A stretch of DNA of 64,000 nt from Castellaniella caeni NBRC 101664 (GCF_001592225.1 NZ_BCWN01000002.1:171393-235392); one strand, 5' to 3'; shown: positions 52,118-60,926, numbered from the stretch's first letter. Notes: generated by a model from the letters alone, not told the origin. Numbers and translations: made by a program.

Positions 52118-52915
52118 TCAGGGAACCACGTCCCGACTGCCCACCACGACCCCCTGGGCAATCTCGAACACCTGATCGGCCAGCGCCTGCACATCCGCCG
52201 GATCGTGCGTGATGAGCACGGTCGGGATGTCGATGTCGCGCTGCAACTGCGCGAGTTCAGTGCGCATTTGCGCGCGCAGGCCCACGTCCAGCGCGGACAG
52301 GGGCTCGTCCAGCAGCAGCAGGCCGGGATCGGTGGACAAGGCGCGCGCCAGCGCCACGCGCTGACGCTGCCCGCCCGACAACTGCGACGGATAGCGGTCG
52401 AGCAGCCCAGCCAGATGAAAGGCGCGAACCCAGCGCATGGCCTGCTCGGGCAGTGCGCGGGCCCGGCCCAACGACCGGGCATCTCGCCCCGCCCAGGCGG
52501 CCACGTCATCGGGCGATGTGCCCTGCGCCGCACGTGGCCGATTCCGTGCCGCGCTTCGATGCAGCCAATGCAGGCCTGCGGGCCAGTTGAGCCACCCCTT
52601 GCGCAGGCCAAAGCCGATGTTCTGCCGCACCGTGAGATGCGGGAACAAGGCGTAATCCTGGAACAGATAGGCCAGGCGCCGCTCGCGCGGCGGCACGTCG
52701 ATCCCGGCGGCGGCGTCGAACAGCACCCGCCCATCGACCTGGATGTGACCCGCCTCGGGCCGCAGCAGGCCGGCCAGCGCCTGCATCGTCAGGGTCTTGC
52801 CCGAGCCCGATGGCCCGAAGAGCGCCACGCGGCGTGCCTCGGTCTGCCAGACCGGCTGCAGCAAAAAGCCGTCGGCGCCGCCCACACGGCAGCGGATGTC
52901 CACCCGCACGCTCAT
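52118..52915 (-). CDS. modC: Molybdate ABC transporter ATP-binding protein
   Basis: A 265-residue ABC ATPase: Walker A GPSGSGKT (34-41), Q-loop Gln86 (LFQDYALFPH), signature LSGGQRQRV (179-187), Walker B LLLLDEP (199-205) and switch His237 (ITHD). Two oddities stand out. There is a ~50-residue insertion (about 106-155, Arg/Ala/Trp-rich) in the helical domain before the signature. The C-terminal Mop/TOBE regulatory domain of standard ModC (~350 aa) is absent. It powers ModB. The start at 52915 overlaps the modB stop by 4 bp. Confidence 0.9.
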   Translation of the reverse strand: MSVRVDIRCRVGGADGFLLQPVWQTEARRVALFGPSGSGKTLTMQALAGLLRPEAGHIQVDGRVLFDAAAGIDVPPRERRLAYLFQDYALFPHLTVRQNIGFGLRKGWLNWPAGLHWLHRSAARNRPRAAQGTSPDDVAAWAGRDARSLGRARALPEQAMRWVRAFHLAGLLDRYPSQLSGGQRQRVALARALSTDPGLLLLDEPLSALDVGLRAQMRTELAQLQRDIDIPTVLITHDPADVQALADQVFEIAQGVVVGSRDVVP

Positions 52916-53595
52916 GAACGCCTCACCCGGCGCGGCACGCGGCCACCCGGCATGAGCCAGGCGGCCAGGCACAGCACCACGACGCAGGTCAGCGATGTGA
53001 CCAGCACCAGCACGTTGGCGGTGTCGTCGTTGCCCGCCTGCACGGCCTCGTAGATGGCAATGGACAAGGTCTGCGTCTTGCCGGGGATATTGCCCGCCAC
53101 CATGAGGGTGGCGCCAAATTCGCCCAGTGCGCGGGCAAAGGCCAGCAGCACACCCGCCAGAATGCCGCGCGACGCCAGCGGCAGGCTGACGCGAAAGAAC
53201 ACGGCGGCGGGCGACACGCCCAGCACCGCAGCAGCCTGTTCAAGTCGATGATCGACATCCAGAAAAGCGGCACGCGCGGCCTTCAGCACCATGGGAAACG
53301 CCACGACCGCCGCCGCCACCACCGCCCCCTGCCAGGTGAAGACCAGCTCGATGCCATGCGCCTGCAGCCACTGCCCCAGCGCGCCCCGGCGACCCAAGAG
53401 CACCAGCAGGTAATAGCCCGTGACCGTGGGCGGCAGCACCATGGGCAAGGTGAGCAAGGCGTCGAGCACGTCGCACCAGCGCGACGACCAGCGCGACAGC
53501 CCGTAGGCCACGGCAATGCCGCCCACGGTGGCAAGCGCCGTGGCCCAGCCGGCCACTTTCAGGGACAGCAGCAAAGGCACCCAGAGTTCAGGCAT
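52912..53595 (-). CDS. modB: Molybdate ABC transporter permease
   Basis: A 227-residue permease with five or six membrane segments. The N-terminal LWVPLLLSLKVAGWATAL and the block LPMVLPPTVTGYYLLVLLGRRG are typical of ModB, and the EAA loop (EQAAAVLGVSPAAVFFRVSLPLA) docks on ModC. The ATG at 53595 is preferred to a longer frame. A 143-bp gap separates it from modA. Confidence 0.94.
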   Translation of the reverse strand: MPELWVPLLLSLKVAGWATALATVGGIAVAYGLSRWSSRWCDVLDALLTLPMVLPPTVTGYYLLVLLGRRGALGQWLQAHGIELVFTWQGAVVAAAVVAFPMVLKAARAAFLDVDHRLEQAAAVLGVSPAAVFFRVSLPLASRGILAGVLLAFARALGEFGATLMVAGNIPGKTQTLSIAIYEAVQAGNDDTANVLVLVTSLTCVVVLCLAAWLMPGGRVPRRVRRS

Positions 53596-53653
53596 GACGC
53601 ACCAGCCCCGGCGCGCACGCGCTGGCGATGTGACGGGCGCAAACGCAGACACA

Positions 53654-53671
53654 GATGCGGATGCGGATGCG
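53654..53671 (+). repeat. Three tandem GATGCG hexamers
   Basis: Three perfect head-to-tail copies of GATGCG in the modA-modB gap (53596-53738). The same gap has a short hairpin CGCCG/CGGCG near 53717 but no gene. Confidence 0.5.
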
Positions 53672-53738
53672 GGTGATGATCAACAACAAAACAGCCATAA
53701 AAATGTGCCTGTACGCCGCCTGTCGGCGCAAAAGGCCA

Positions 53739-54488
53739 TCAGGGCCGGGCAAAGCCATACGTGGCCAGCACAGCCTGCCCTTCGGGTGAGAGCACGTATT
53801 GCAGGAAGCCAGCCGCCTCGGGCGCTCGGCCCGCGCGCGTCACCAGGGCAATCGGGTAGACCACCGGCGTGGGCGTATCGACCGTCTGCACGACCTTGAC
53901 CTTGTCTTTCATGATCGCGGCGTCCGTGGCGAACACGAAGCCGGCATCCACCTCGCCACGCTCGACGTAGCTAAGCACCTGGCGCACGTTCTGGCCCAAA
54001 ATCTCGTGCGCCTTGACCGCATCCCAGGCCCCGGCCTTTTCGAGCGCGGCCTTGGTGTAGCGCCCCACGGGGACGGAATCCGGGTTGCCCAGCGCGATAC
54101 GCTGCACGCCCGGCTTGCCGAAATCCCGCAAGGACTGGATGCCCTGCGGATTGTTCGCGGGCACCACCAGCACCACCTCGTTGCGCACAAAATTGGCCCG
54201 GGTGGCCGGATCGACCGCCTTGGCCTGCACGGCTTTATCCATGGCTTTCTGGTCGGCCGAGGCGAAGACATCCGCCGGCGCCCCTTCGACGATCTGGCGC
54301 AGCACCACGTCCGAGGCGCCAAACGTCGTCAGCACTTCGGTGCCCGGATGCGCCTTCTCGTACTGGGCGGCCAGATCTTTGAAGGCATTAGTGAGACTGG
54401 CGGCGCCCGCCACCAGCACTTGTCCGGCCATGGCGGGCGCCACCAGGCACGAAAGGGCGCAGAGCGCAAACACGCGGCGAAACAGCAT
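53739..54488 (-). CDS. modA: Molybdate ABC transporter substrate-binding protein
   Basis: A 249-residue periplasmic protein with a signal peptide (VFALCALSCLVAPAMA, cleavage near residue 21). The mature start GQVLVAGAASLTNAFKDLAAQYE and the oxyanion-site region FGASDVVLRQIVEGAPADVFASAD are classical ModA. It captures molybdate or tungstate for ModBC. The ATG at 54488 has an AGGAG Shine-Dalgarno. The ModE-type box lies 130 bp upstream. Confidence 0.95.
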   Translation of the reverse strand: MLFRRVFALCALSCLVAPAMAGQVLVAGAASLTNAFKDLAAQYEKAHPGTEVLTTFGASDVVLRQIVEGAPADVFASADQKAMDKAVQAKAVDPATRANFVRNEVVLVVPANNPQGIQSLRDFGKPGVQRIALGNPDSVPVGRYTKAALEKAGAWDAVKAHEILGQNVRQVLSYVERGEVDAGFVFATDAAIMKDKVKVVQTVDTPTPVVYPIALVTRAGRAPEAAGFLQYVLSPEGQAVLATYGFARP

Positions 54489-54617
54489 CGGGGACTCCTG
54501 TGAAAGGCAAGCAGTCAATAAAACGGCAAGCAAACGACAAGCGGTATAGCGCACGCCCGGCAGGGAGACGAGTGGTCGACGATTGTTCGGCGACCATCCG
54601 ATGGTCACCAGGCAGCT

Positions 54618-54645
54618 ATCGTAATATATATAGGTATATTGCGCC
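54618..54645. promoter_or_regulatory. Putative ModE box upstream of modA
   Basis: ATCGTAATATA-N6-TATATTGCGCC closely follows the known ModE consensus (two inverted TATATA-containing 8-11-bp arms, 6-bp spacer). It is the only very AT-rich patch in the modA-xerD gap and lies 130 bp before the modA start. Molybdate-loaded ModE would repress modABC here. A short palindrome GACCAT-CCG-ATGGTC (54592-54606) sits beside it. Confidence 0.7.
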
Positions 54646-54769
54646 AGAAAATTTTGGCATTCGTCCCCATGTGTCGGCGCCTGTCCTGGGCCCGGACGCC
54701 GGTATCCCGTGTCGGCGTGGCAAGACGGGTAAAATCGCAGGCATGCTGACGCAGAATTCCAGGGCCGAC

Positions 54770-55678
54770 ATGTCCACGCAGCCCGCTCCATTTCCAAGCA
54801 TCGACGCCTTTCTGGATGCCCTGTGGCTGGAAGACGGCCTGGCCGACAACACCCTGGCGGCCTATCGGCGCGACCTCAGCGCCTTTGGTCATTGGCTGCG
54901 GCAACGCAACAGCCAATGCCCGCCCGAGGCGGCGCGCAAAGAAGACATCCAGACGTGGCTGGCCACGCAATTTCAGCAGACCAAGGCCAGCACGGCCAAC
55001 CGCCGCCTGGCGGCCCTGCGCCGTTTTTATCTCTGGGCCCTGCGCCGCGGCCTGTGCCACGAAGACCCCTGCCTGGGCCTGCACAGCGCGCGCCAGCCCG
55101 CCCGCTTCCCCAAGACCCTGTCGGAAACCCAGGTAGACCGGCTGCTGGACGCCCCCGATACCACCAGCACGCTGGGGCTGCGCGACCGCGCCATGCTGGA
55201 AACCCTGTATGCCACGGGCCTGCGCGTGAGCGAACTGGTGAACCTGAACGTGCAAGACACCAGCCTGAGCGACGGCGTTGTGCGCGTGGTGATGGGCAAA
55301 GGCGCCAAAGACCGCCTGGTGCCCCTGGGCGCCGAGGCCCTGCACTGGATCGAGCGCTATTTGCACGAAAGCCGTCCCGCCATCCTGGGAGCGCGGCTGT
55401 GCGACGCCATCTTCGTCACCACCCGCGGCGCGGCCATGACGCGCCAGGCCTTCTGGCTGTTGATCCGCAAATACGCCCAGCAGGCCGACATCCACGTGCC
55501 GCTGTCGCCGCACGTGCTGCGCCACGCCTTCGCCACCCACCTGCTGAACCACGGCGCCGACCTGCGCGTGGTGCAGATGCTGCTGGGCCACGCCGACATC
55601 TCCACTACCCAGATCTACACCCACGTCGCCCGCGAGCGCCTGAAGACCCTGCACGCGCAGCACCACCCACGCGCCTGA
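54770..55678 (+). CDS. xerD: Tyrosine recombinase XerD
   Basis: A 302-residue site-specific recombinase. All six catalytic residues can be read: R152 (TGLRVSEL), K177 (GKGAKD), H248 and R251 (SPHVLRHAF), H274 (LLGHADIST) and the nucleophile Y283 (TQIYTHV). The N-terminus IDAFLDALWLEDGLADNTLAAYRRDL is typical XerD. With XerC it resolves chromosome dimers at dif; it is a core gene, not a phage integrase. ATG 54770 is chosen over the in-frame ATG at 54743, because a TAAAAT box lies just before the latter. Confidence 0.95.
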   Translation: MSTQPAPFPSIDAFLDALWLEDGLADNTLAAYRRDLSAFGHWLRQRNSQCPPEAARKEDIQTWLATQFQQTKASTANRRLAALRRFYLWALRRGLCHEDPCLGLHSARQPARFPKTLSETQVDRLLDAPDTTSTLGLRDRAMLETLYATGLRVSELVNLNVQDTSLSDGVVRVVMGKGAKDRLVPLGAEALHWIERYLHESRPAILGARLCDAIFVTTRGAAMTRQAFWLLIRKYAQQADIHVPLSPHVLRHAFATHLLNHGADLRVVQMLLGHADISTTQIYTHVARERLKTLHAQHHPRA

Positions 55679-55767
55679 CACCGTACCGAATCCCTCTGAA
55701 TACAGCACGGATCACGACACGCCCGACCGCAGCCGCCCCAGCCCGACACCTACGAACCACGATCACC

Positions 55768-56259
55768 ATGAGCAAAGCCAAGCACACCTCGGAGACCCCC
55801 GCCACGCACTGGTTGCGGCAGCAGAAGATCGCCTTTGGCGAACACCCCTACGAATACGTGGATCACGGCGGCGCGCGCGAGGCCGCGCATCAGCTGGGCG
55901 TGCCGCTGCATCAGGTAGCCAAAACGCTCATCATGGAAGACGAGCACGGCCACCCGCTGGTGGTGCTGATGCACGGCGACTGCGAGGTATCCACGAAAAA
56001 CCTGGCGCGCCAGACGGGCGCCAAGAAAATCAGCCCCTGCACGCCCGAGACCGCCCAGCGCAATTCAGGCTACCAGGTGGGCGGCACATCGCCCTTTGCC
56101 ACCCGCAAGCACATGCCGGTCTGGGTCGAGGAAACCCTGCTGCAATACGACACGGTGTACCTGAACGGCGGGCGGCGCGGTTATCTGATCAGCGTCGCAT
56201 CCAGCGTGCTGGTGGGCGCACTGGGCGGCAAGCCCGTGCAGGTCGCTATCGAGGGCTGA
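55768..56259 (+). CDS. ybaK: Cys-tRNA(Pro)/Cys-tRNA(Cys) deacylase YbaK
   Basis: A 163-residue YbaK/EbsC-family editing protein: WLRQQKIAFGEHPYEYVDHGG, EAAHQLGVPLHQVAKTLI, then the conserved Lys region CEVSTKNLARQTGAKKI, and GGTSPFATRKHMPVWVEETLL. It hydrolyses mischarged Cys-tRNA(Pro) and may protect against cysteine misincorporation. The start at 55768 fits the family. It is 89 bp after xerD; the tRNA-Arg gene follows on the other strand. Confidence 0.93.
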   Translation: MSKAKHTSETPATHWLRQQKIAFGEHPYEYVDHGGAREAAHQLGVPLHQVAKTLIMEDEHGHPLVVLMHGDCEVSTKNLARQTGAKKISPCTPETAQRNSGYQVGGTSPFATRKHMPVWVEETLLQYDTVYLNGGRRGYLISVASSVLVGALGGKPVQVAIEG

Positions 56260-56296
56260 CCACGCCCCGTGCCAGACGGCGCGGGGACGAAAAAAC

Positions 56297-56371
56297 TGGC
56301 GTCTCCTGCTGGAATCGAACCAGCAATCTTCCCTTAGGAGGGGAAAGTTATATCCATTTAACTAAGGAGAC
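56297..56371 (-). tRNA. tRNA-Arg (anticodon CCT)
   Basis: On the minus strand a complete 75-nt cloverleaf is read. The acceptor stem GTCTCCT pairs perfectly with AGGAGAC. The D-arm is GTTA/TAAC. The anticodon stem TTCCC/GGGAA holds the loop CTCCTAA (anticodon CCT, codon AGG). The T-arm is GCTGG-TTCGATT-CCAGC, and CCA is encoded. It closely resembles the E. coli minor tRNA-Arg(CCU). A T6 tract directly follows the 3' end and may help termination. No partial copy of the 3' end, which would mark an integrated element, was seen nearby. Confidence 0.97.
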
Positions 56372-56547
56372 CGTGGCGTGCCCAAGGCCAGCAAAGCGGC
56401 CGGGCGCAAAGAACCGGTGCGCGAACGCAACACCTGACGCGTTTGCTGCAGACAGACACACAGCGCTGCGCCAGGCAGTAGTATAAATCATGCTCTCCGG
56501 TCACACGGCGCTGTGCCCGGCCCCCGTGTACACCCCTGGGCGGTCTC

Positions 56548-57459
56548 ATGGCCTGTCTGACCCCACTGCAGCAACCCGTTTCAATCCTGGCGCACCCTAC
56601 CCTGGCGTCCCCCACCAAACAACGGCGGATGCGACGGGCGGCACTGACCCTGTGCCTGGCCCTCGGCGCGCTTGGGGCCGCCCTGCCTCCGCAGGCGCGC
56701 GCCGCGTCCAGCGTCTACCTTGAAGACCTGACCTCGCCCGAGCTGAAGGCGCGCATCGCCGCAGGCGCCACCACCCTCCTCATCCCCATTGGCGGCACCG
56801 AACAAAGCGGGCCCAACATCGCGCTGGGCAAACACAACGCGCGCGCGCACCTGCTGGCGGGCCAGATCGCCCAGGCGCTGGGCAACGCCATCGTCGCGCC
56901 CACCATCGCCTACGTGCCCGAGGGGTCGATCACCCCGCCCGCCGCGCACATGCGCTTTGCCGGCACGATCTCCGTGCCCGAAGCCACCTTTGAATCCGTG
57001 CTGGAATCCGCCGCTCGCAGCTTCAGGCAGCACGGCTTCACCGACATCTTCTTTCTGGGCGACCACGGCGGCTACCAGCACAGCGAAAGCAAGGTCGCCA
57101 CGCGGCTGAACCAGGCCTGGGCCAAAGCCCCCGGCAGCCGCGCCTACGCCCTGCTCGACTACTACCGCGTCACCCAGACCGCTTACGTAGACGCGCTCAA
57201 GCAGCGCGGCTACAGCGCCGCCGAGATCGGCACGCACGCGGGCCTGGCCGATACCTCGCTGTCCCTGGCACTCGACCCCGCCCAGGTGCGCGGCCCGCTG
57301 CTCGTGCACGGCGCCCAATGGGGCCCAAGCCAGGGCGTGCACGGCAACCCCACCCGGGCCAGTGCGGCGCTGGGTCGGCTGGGCGTGCGCCTGATCGTCG
57401 ATACCTCCGTGGCCGCCATCCGCACGGCGGTCAAGCAGCACGCGGCCGCGCGCCACTGA
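56548..57459 (+). CDS. Exported creatininase-family protein
   Basis: A 303-residue protein from the ATG at 56548, or 276 aa from the ATG at 56629, which begins a neat signal peptide (MRRAALTLCLALGALGAAL, cleavage near ARA). The creatininase (creatinine amidohydrolase/MftE) fold is seen in LLIPIGGTEQSGPNIALGKHN, FFLGDHGGYQ and GTHAGLADTS. Compared with classical creatininase the metal-ligand pattern is changed: E85 is kept, but the His of the usual EQHG is Ser87 and the Asp after PLG-x is His96. H173 is kept. It is exported, unlike most family members. The gene is 52 bp before the beta-propeller gene. Substrate unknown. Confidence 0.8.
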   Translation: MACLTPLQQPVSILAHPTLASPTKQRRMRRAALTLCLALGALGAALPPQARAASSVYLEDLTSPELKARIAAGATTLLIPIGGTEQSGPNIALGKHNARAHLLAGQIAQALGNAIVAPTIAYVPEGSITPPAAHMRFAGTISVPEATFESVLESAARSFRQHGFTDIFFLGDHGGYQHSESKVATRLNQAWAKAPGSRAYALLDYYRVTQTAYVDALKQRGYSAAEIGTHAGLADTSLSLALDPAQVRGPLLVHGAQWGPSQGVHGNPTRASAALGRLGVRLIVDTSVAAIRTAVKQHAAARH

Positions 57460-57511
57460 ACACCCTTTCCCGCATTCCAAAGCCACTCTGTTCAAGCACA
57501 AGGAGTTCATC

Positions 57512-58900
57512 GTGGTATTGAAAAAATCGCTCGTCTGGGCGGCTGTCGCGGCAGGCGCCGCAGCCGTGGCCGTCGGCGTGATTGGCACCTGGACGGCGCC
57601 TGAGACGTCAGCTGCGGCAGATCAGCCCCCCACCGCCCAGAGCCCGACGCCCCAGGGCCAGGCAGATCAAGGCCAGGCCACCGCCCAGGCAGCAACGGCC
57701 ACCTCGAACCAGGCCTCCGCCACGCAGGCCGCCGCCACGCAGGCCTCCGCCACAGTCGGCGGCGCCATTGCCACGGTGCCTGGCATGCCGCCCGTCATCG
57801 ACCCGCACAATGCCTACAGCGAGATCGGCCCCAGCCACCTGAGCCCGGCGCTGGCCCACGACCTGGCGCGCGTCTACGTACCCAATCTGCGCAGCGACGA
57901 TGTCTCGGTGATAGACCCGGCGACCCTCAAGGTCGTGGATACCTTCAAGGTGGGCAAGAGCCCGCAGCACGTCGTGCCCTCGTGGGACTTGCGCACCCTG
58001 TGGGTGGCCAACAACGCCGAGCGCAGCAACGACGGCAGCCTCACTCCGATCGATCCCACCACTGGCAAACCGGGCGCGTCGGTGCCGGTGGATGATCCCT
58101 ACAATATGTACTTCACGCCAGATGGCAAATCAGCCATCGTCGTGGCTGAAGCCCGCAGGCGGCTGGACTTCCGCGATCCGCACACCATGGTCATGCAGTT
58201 TTCCATCAGCGTGCCCGACTGCGGCGGCCTGAACCACGCCGACTTTTCCATCGACGGCAAATACGCCCTGTTCACCTGCGAATTCGACGGCAGCGTGGCC
58301 AAGATCGACATGGTGAACCACACCGTGCTGGGCTACCTGAAACTGCCGCTGCCCGCCACGCGCATGCGGGAAGACAGCGCGCACCACGCAGGGCAGATGA
58401 AGATGCCCAAGAAAGGCATGCCGCAAGACGTGCGCATTTCGCCCGACGGCAAGCGTTTCTACATCGCCGACATGGAAGCCGACGGCGTCTTCATCGTCGA
58501 TGGCGACGCCTTCAAGCAAGTCGGCTTCATCCCCGTGGGCCTGGGCACCCACGGCCTGTATCCCAGCCGTGATGGCAAATCGCTGTACATCACCAGCCGC
58601 GGCACCCACGCCATCCACGGCAAGCCCAAGGGCAAGGGCAGCGTGGCCGTGATGGACTTCGCCAGCGAAAAGATCGTGGCCGACTGGCCGATCCCGGGCG
58701 GCGGCAGCCCCGACATGGGCAACGTCAGCGCGGACGGCAAGTGGCTGTGGCTGTCGGGGCGCTTCGACGACGTGGTCTACCGCATCGACACGCAGACCGG
58801 CGAGGTCAAGCAGGTGAAAGTGGGCGGCGAACCCCACGGCCTGACCGTCTGGCCGCAGCCCGGGCGCTATTCGCTGGGCCACACCGGCAACCTGCGCTGA
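57512..58900 (+). CDS. Membrane-anchored YVTN/YncE-like beta-propeller protein
   Basis: A 462-residue protein with an N-terminal hydrophobic anchor (SLVWAAVAAGAAAVAVGVIG), an Ala/Gln/Thr-rich linker (about 32-88) containing short ATQA-type repeats, and then a beta-propeller. Blade repeats include VYVPNLRSDDVSVIDPATLKVVDTFKVG, DVRISPDGKRFYIADMEADGVFIVD and SADGKWLWLSGRFDDVVYRIDTQTG. Such YVTN propellers lie in the periplasm or outside and bind ligands or DNA, or act as enzymes; no active site is clear. The start is GTG at 57512, with AAGGAG 7 bp upstream. It is likely in one operon with the creatininase-like gene. Confidence 0.8.
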   Translation: MVLKKSLVWAAVAAGAAAVAVGVIGTWTAPETSAAADQPPTAQSPTPQGQADQGQATAQAATATSNQASATQAAATQASATVGGAIATVPGMPPVIDPHNAYSEIGPSHLSPALAHDLARVYVPNLRSDDVSVIDPATLKVVDTFKVGKSPQHVVPSWDLRTLWVANNAERSNDGSLTPIDPTTGKPGASVPVDDPYNMYFTPDGKSAIVVAEARRRLDFRDPHTMVMQFSISVPDCGGLNHADFSIDGKYALFTCEFDGSVAKIDMVNHTVLGYLKLPLPATRMREDSAHHAGQMKMPKKGMPQDVRISPDGKRFYIADMEADGVFIVDGDAFKQVGFIPVGLGTHGLYPSRDGKSLYITSRGTHAIHGKPKGKGSVAVMDFASEKIVADWPIPGGGSPDMGNVSADGKWLWLSGRFDDVVYRIDTQTGEVKQVKVGGEPHGLTVWPQPGRYSLGHTGNLR

Positions 58901-59002
58901 CCTGCTCAAGAGGCCCGCGCCGGACGCCGACCGCTGGCCACCGGGCGCCAAGTATCGGACGCTGGACACCGGGCCCCGGGCGCCCCCCAGGGCGGGCGCG
59001 GT

Positions 59003-60904
59003 TCAGCGCGCTTCGAGATCGACCTTGACGCCGATCTCCCGCGCCGTCTCCCGCAGCGCGGTCAGCAGGTGGCGCGCACCCGGGCTGTCGGCTTGCGCGG
59101 CGATGAGCGCGCCCGACACCCGCACGTAGTCGGGCTTGAGTTCGTGCAGATAGAGCAGCGCATCGGGCTGCTCGGCAAAGCGGCGCAAGCCGATGCGCAC
59201 TTGCTGCGCCTGCAGCACCCGGGCAAAGGCCATGATCGGCTCGCGGTGCGACACCAGCCCATAGGCATCCAGCTCGACCAGCAGGCGGGCGGCCTGTTCG
59301 GGGCGCCCCGCAAGGCGCGCCTGGACGTTCTCGGCAAACCCCTCATGCAGAATGGAGGCCAGCGACACCTTCAGGATGAGTTCGCCCGGATTGGTGGCGA
59401 GCCAGTTTAGCCCCAGCCCCATGGCCTGGGCATCGCAGTCGCCCGACACCCCAAGCCGCACGGCGGGCGGCATGAACAGATACCCGGACAACGGCTCGGC
59501 GGCCCCGGGTTCTTGCAGCATCAGCGTGCCCTGCATGCGCTCGTGACCCTCGGCCACGGCTGAAGTGTCGGCCTGCAGGGACAGCGAAAACCAGCCCTCA
59601 TCCAGCGCCCCGCGCAGCAGATCGCGCCACGCCTGTTCGCCGCCCACGTGCCCCGCCACGCGAATCCGGGCTTCCTGGTCGGGTAGATATTCCACCTGGT
59701 CGCTGCCAGCGCTTTCGGCCCGCATCAGGGCTTCGTCCAGGCGCGTCATCACCTGCGACAGGTTTTCTCCCGAGGCGTAGTCCGTCAAGGCCATGCGCCA
59801 GCGGCACAGGCCCGCCTGGCCCAGCGCGATGCGCTGCGCCTGCAGCACGTCGGCCACGGCCTTGGCCACCCGTACGGCCACCGGGCCGGGCACCATGGGC
59901 AGCATGAAGGCAAAGTCGGAACCATTGAGACGCGCCACCCAGGCCTGCGGGTTCACGCGCACGTGCAGCAGCTCGAGCACCAGCTGCCCCACGTTGCGCA
60001 GCCATTGATCGACCACCAGCCGGTTCTGCGACTGATTCACCGCCCCCAGGTCGCACTGCCGGAACAGCATGACGTGGCCGCTGCTCTCGACGGCGCTGCC
60101 CGGCTGTTCGAGCATGCGACGCAGCTCGTTGATGAAATACTTGCGGTTGGCCAGCCCCGTGACTGGATCTTGGTTGAGTTCCAGCTTGAGCGACTCGATC
60201 TGCGCCTCGCGTTCGGCCGCCGTCGCCCGCACCTGCTCGTGCGTGCGCACGATCGCCTGGGAGACTTCCCGCAGTTCGGCGATGGCCACGTGGCGCGCCG
60301 GGGGTAGGCTGCCATCGCCTTCGCGCGCGGCCAGGGCCTGGACCCGGGCCATGACGTCGTCATGCAGGGCGCGGCGCAGCCAGCGCATCAGCACCATCAC
60401 GAACAGGCCCCACAGCACCCCCGCCACCACCGTGAGCGACACGATGCGCACCGTGCTCGTCCACAGGGCATCGCGCGCATAAGCGTCGTTGGCCTGCAGG
60501 CGCACCACGCCCAGCTGCGACCAGCCGTTGGTCACCTGGCGCTGCGCTTCGTGGCGCTGCAGCGGCAGCAGGTGGCTGAACCAGGCGGGGGCGTCTTCTT
60601 GCGCCTGCTGCCCGTCGCCCATTTCACGACGGATGAGGATGCGGCCCGTGGGATCGAGAAATTCGACCACGCGGAACTGGCCGCTGTCGAACAGCACGGA
60701 CACCAGCAGCTCGCGCACCGTGGCATCCTGATTGGACGGCTGCGACAGCGTCAGGGCGAGCGACGTCGCGGTGGAATCGCTTTGCGCCTGCAGCTGCGTA
60801 TCCAGATACTGGCGCGCCGAGCCAATGCTGAACACGGTCGCCCCCACCAGGATCACCAGAATCGCCAGCGTCACACTGAGTAGTAACTGCCTTAAGAGAG
60901 ACAT
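59003..60904 (-). CDS. lapD: c-di-GMP receptor with degenerate GGDEF-EAL (LapD)
   Basis: A 633-residue inner-membrane protein: a TM helix (about 8-28), a periplasmic LapD/MoxY-type domain (about 30-150), a second TM (about 152-174), HAMP and coiled coil (about 175-245), and a GGDEF-like domain in which the signature is NGSDF (327-331), so catalytically dead. A C-terminal EAL-like domain follows, without the EAL motif (TLML at the matching place). LapD binds c-di-GMP through the dead EAL domain and then holds the protease LapG away from its adhesin. It lies 22 bp after lapG, the same order as lapG-lapD pairs elsewhere. Confidence 0.9.
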   Translation of the reverse strand: MSLLRQLLLSVTLAILVILVGATVFSIGSARQYLDTQLQAQSDSTATSLALTLSQPSNQDATVRELLVSVLFDSGQFRVVEFLDPTGRILIRREMGDGQQAQEDAPAWFSHLLPLQRHEAQRQVTNGWSQLGVVRLQANDAYARDALWTSTVRIVSLTVVAGVLWGLFVMVLMRWLRRALHDDVMARVQALAAREGDGSLPPARHVAIAELREVSQAIVRTHEQVRATAAEREAQIESLKLELNQDPVTGLANRKYFINELRRMLEQPGSAVESSGHVMLFRQCDLGAVNQSQNRLVVDQWLRNVGQLVLELLHVRVNPQAWVARLNGSDFAFMLPMVPGPVAVRVAKAVADVLQAQRIALGQAGLCRWRMALTDYASGENLSQVMTRLDEALMRAESAGSDQVEYLPDQEARIRVAGHVGGEQAWRDLLRGALDEGWFSLSLQADTSAVAEGHERMQGTLMLQEPGAAEPLSGYLFMPPAVRLGVSGDCDAQAMGLGLNWLATNPGELILKVSLASILHEGFAENVQARLAGRPEQAARLLVELDAYGLVSHREPIMAFARVLQAQQVRIGLRRFAEQPDALLYLHELKPDYVRVSGALIAAQADSPGARHLLTALRETAREIGVKVDLEAR

Positions 60905-60926
60905 GACATTCCTTTTTCAAACCTGG

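Noticed and set aside
53654..53671. CRISPR-like tandem repeat
   Set aside because: Three 6-bp units without spacers; too short for a CRISPR array. No cas gene in the window.
54770..55678. XerD as a phage or island integrase next to tRNA-Arg
   Set aside because: Length, N-terminus and all catalytic motifs are those of the core chromosome-dimer recombinase, and there is no cargo or duplicated tRNA end.
58901..59002. Imperfect direct repeat (CGCTGG-CACCGGGC twice) between the propeller gene and lapD
   Set aside because: Short, degenerate and in a GC-rich convergent gap; no sign of a mobile element or terminator.
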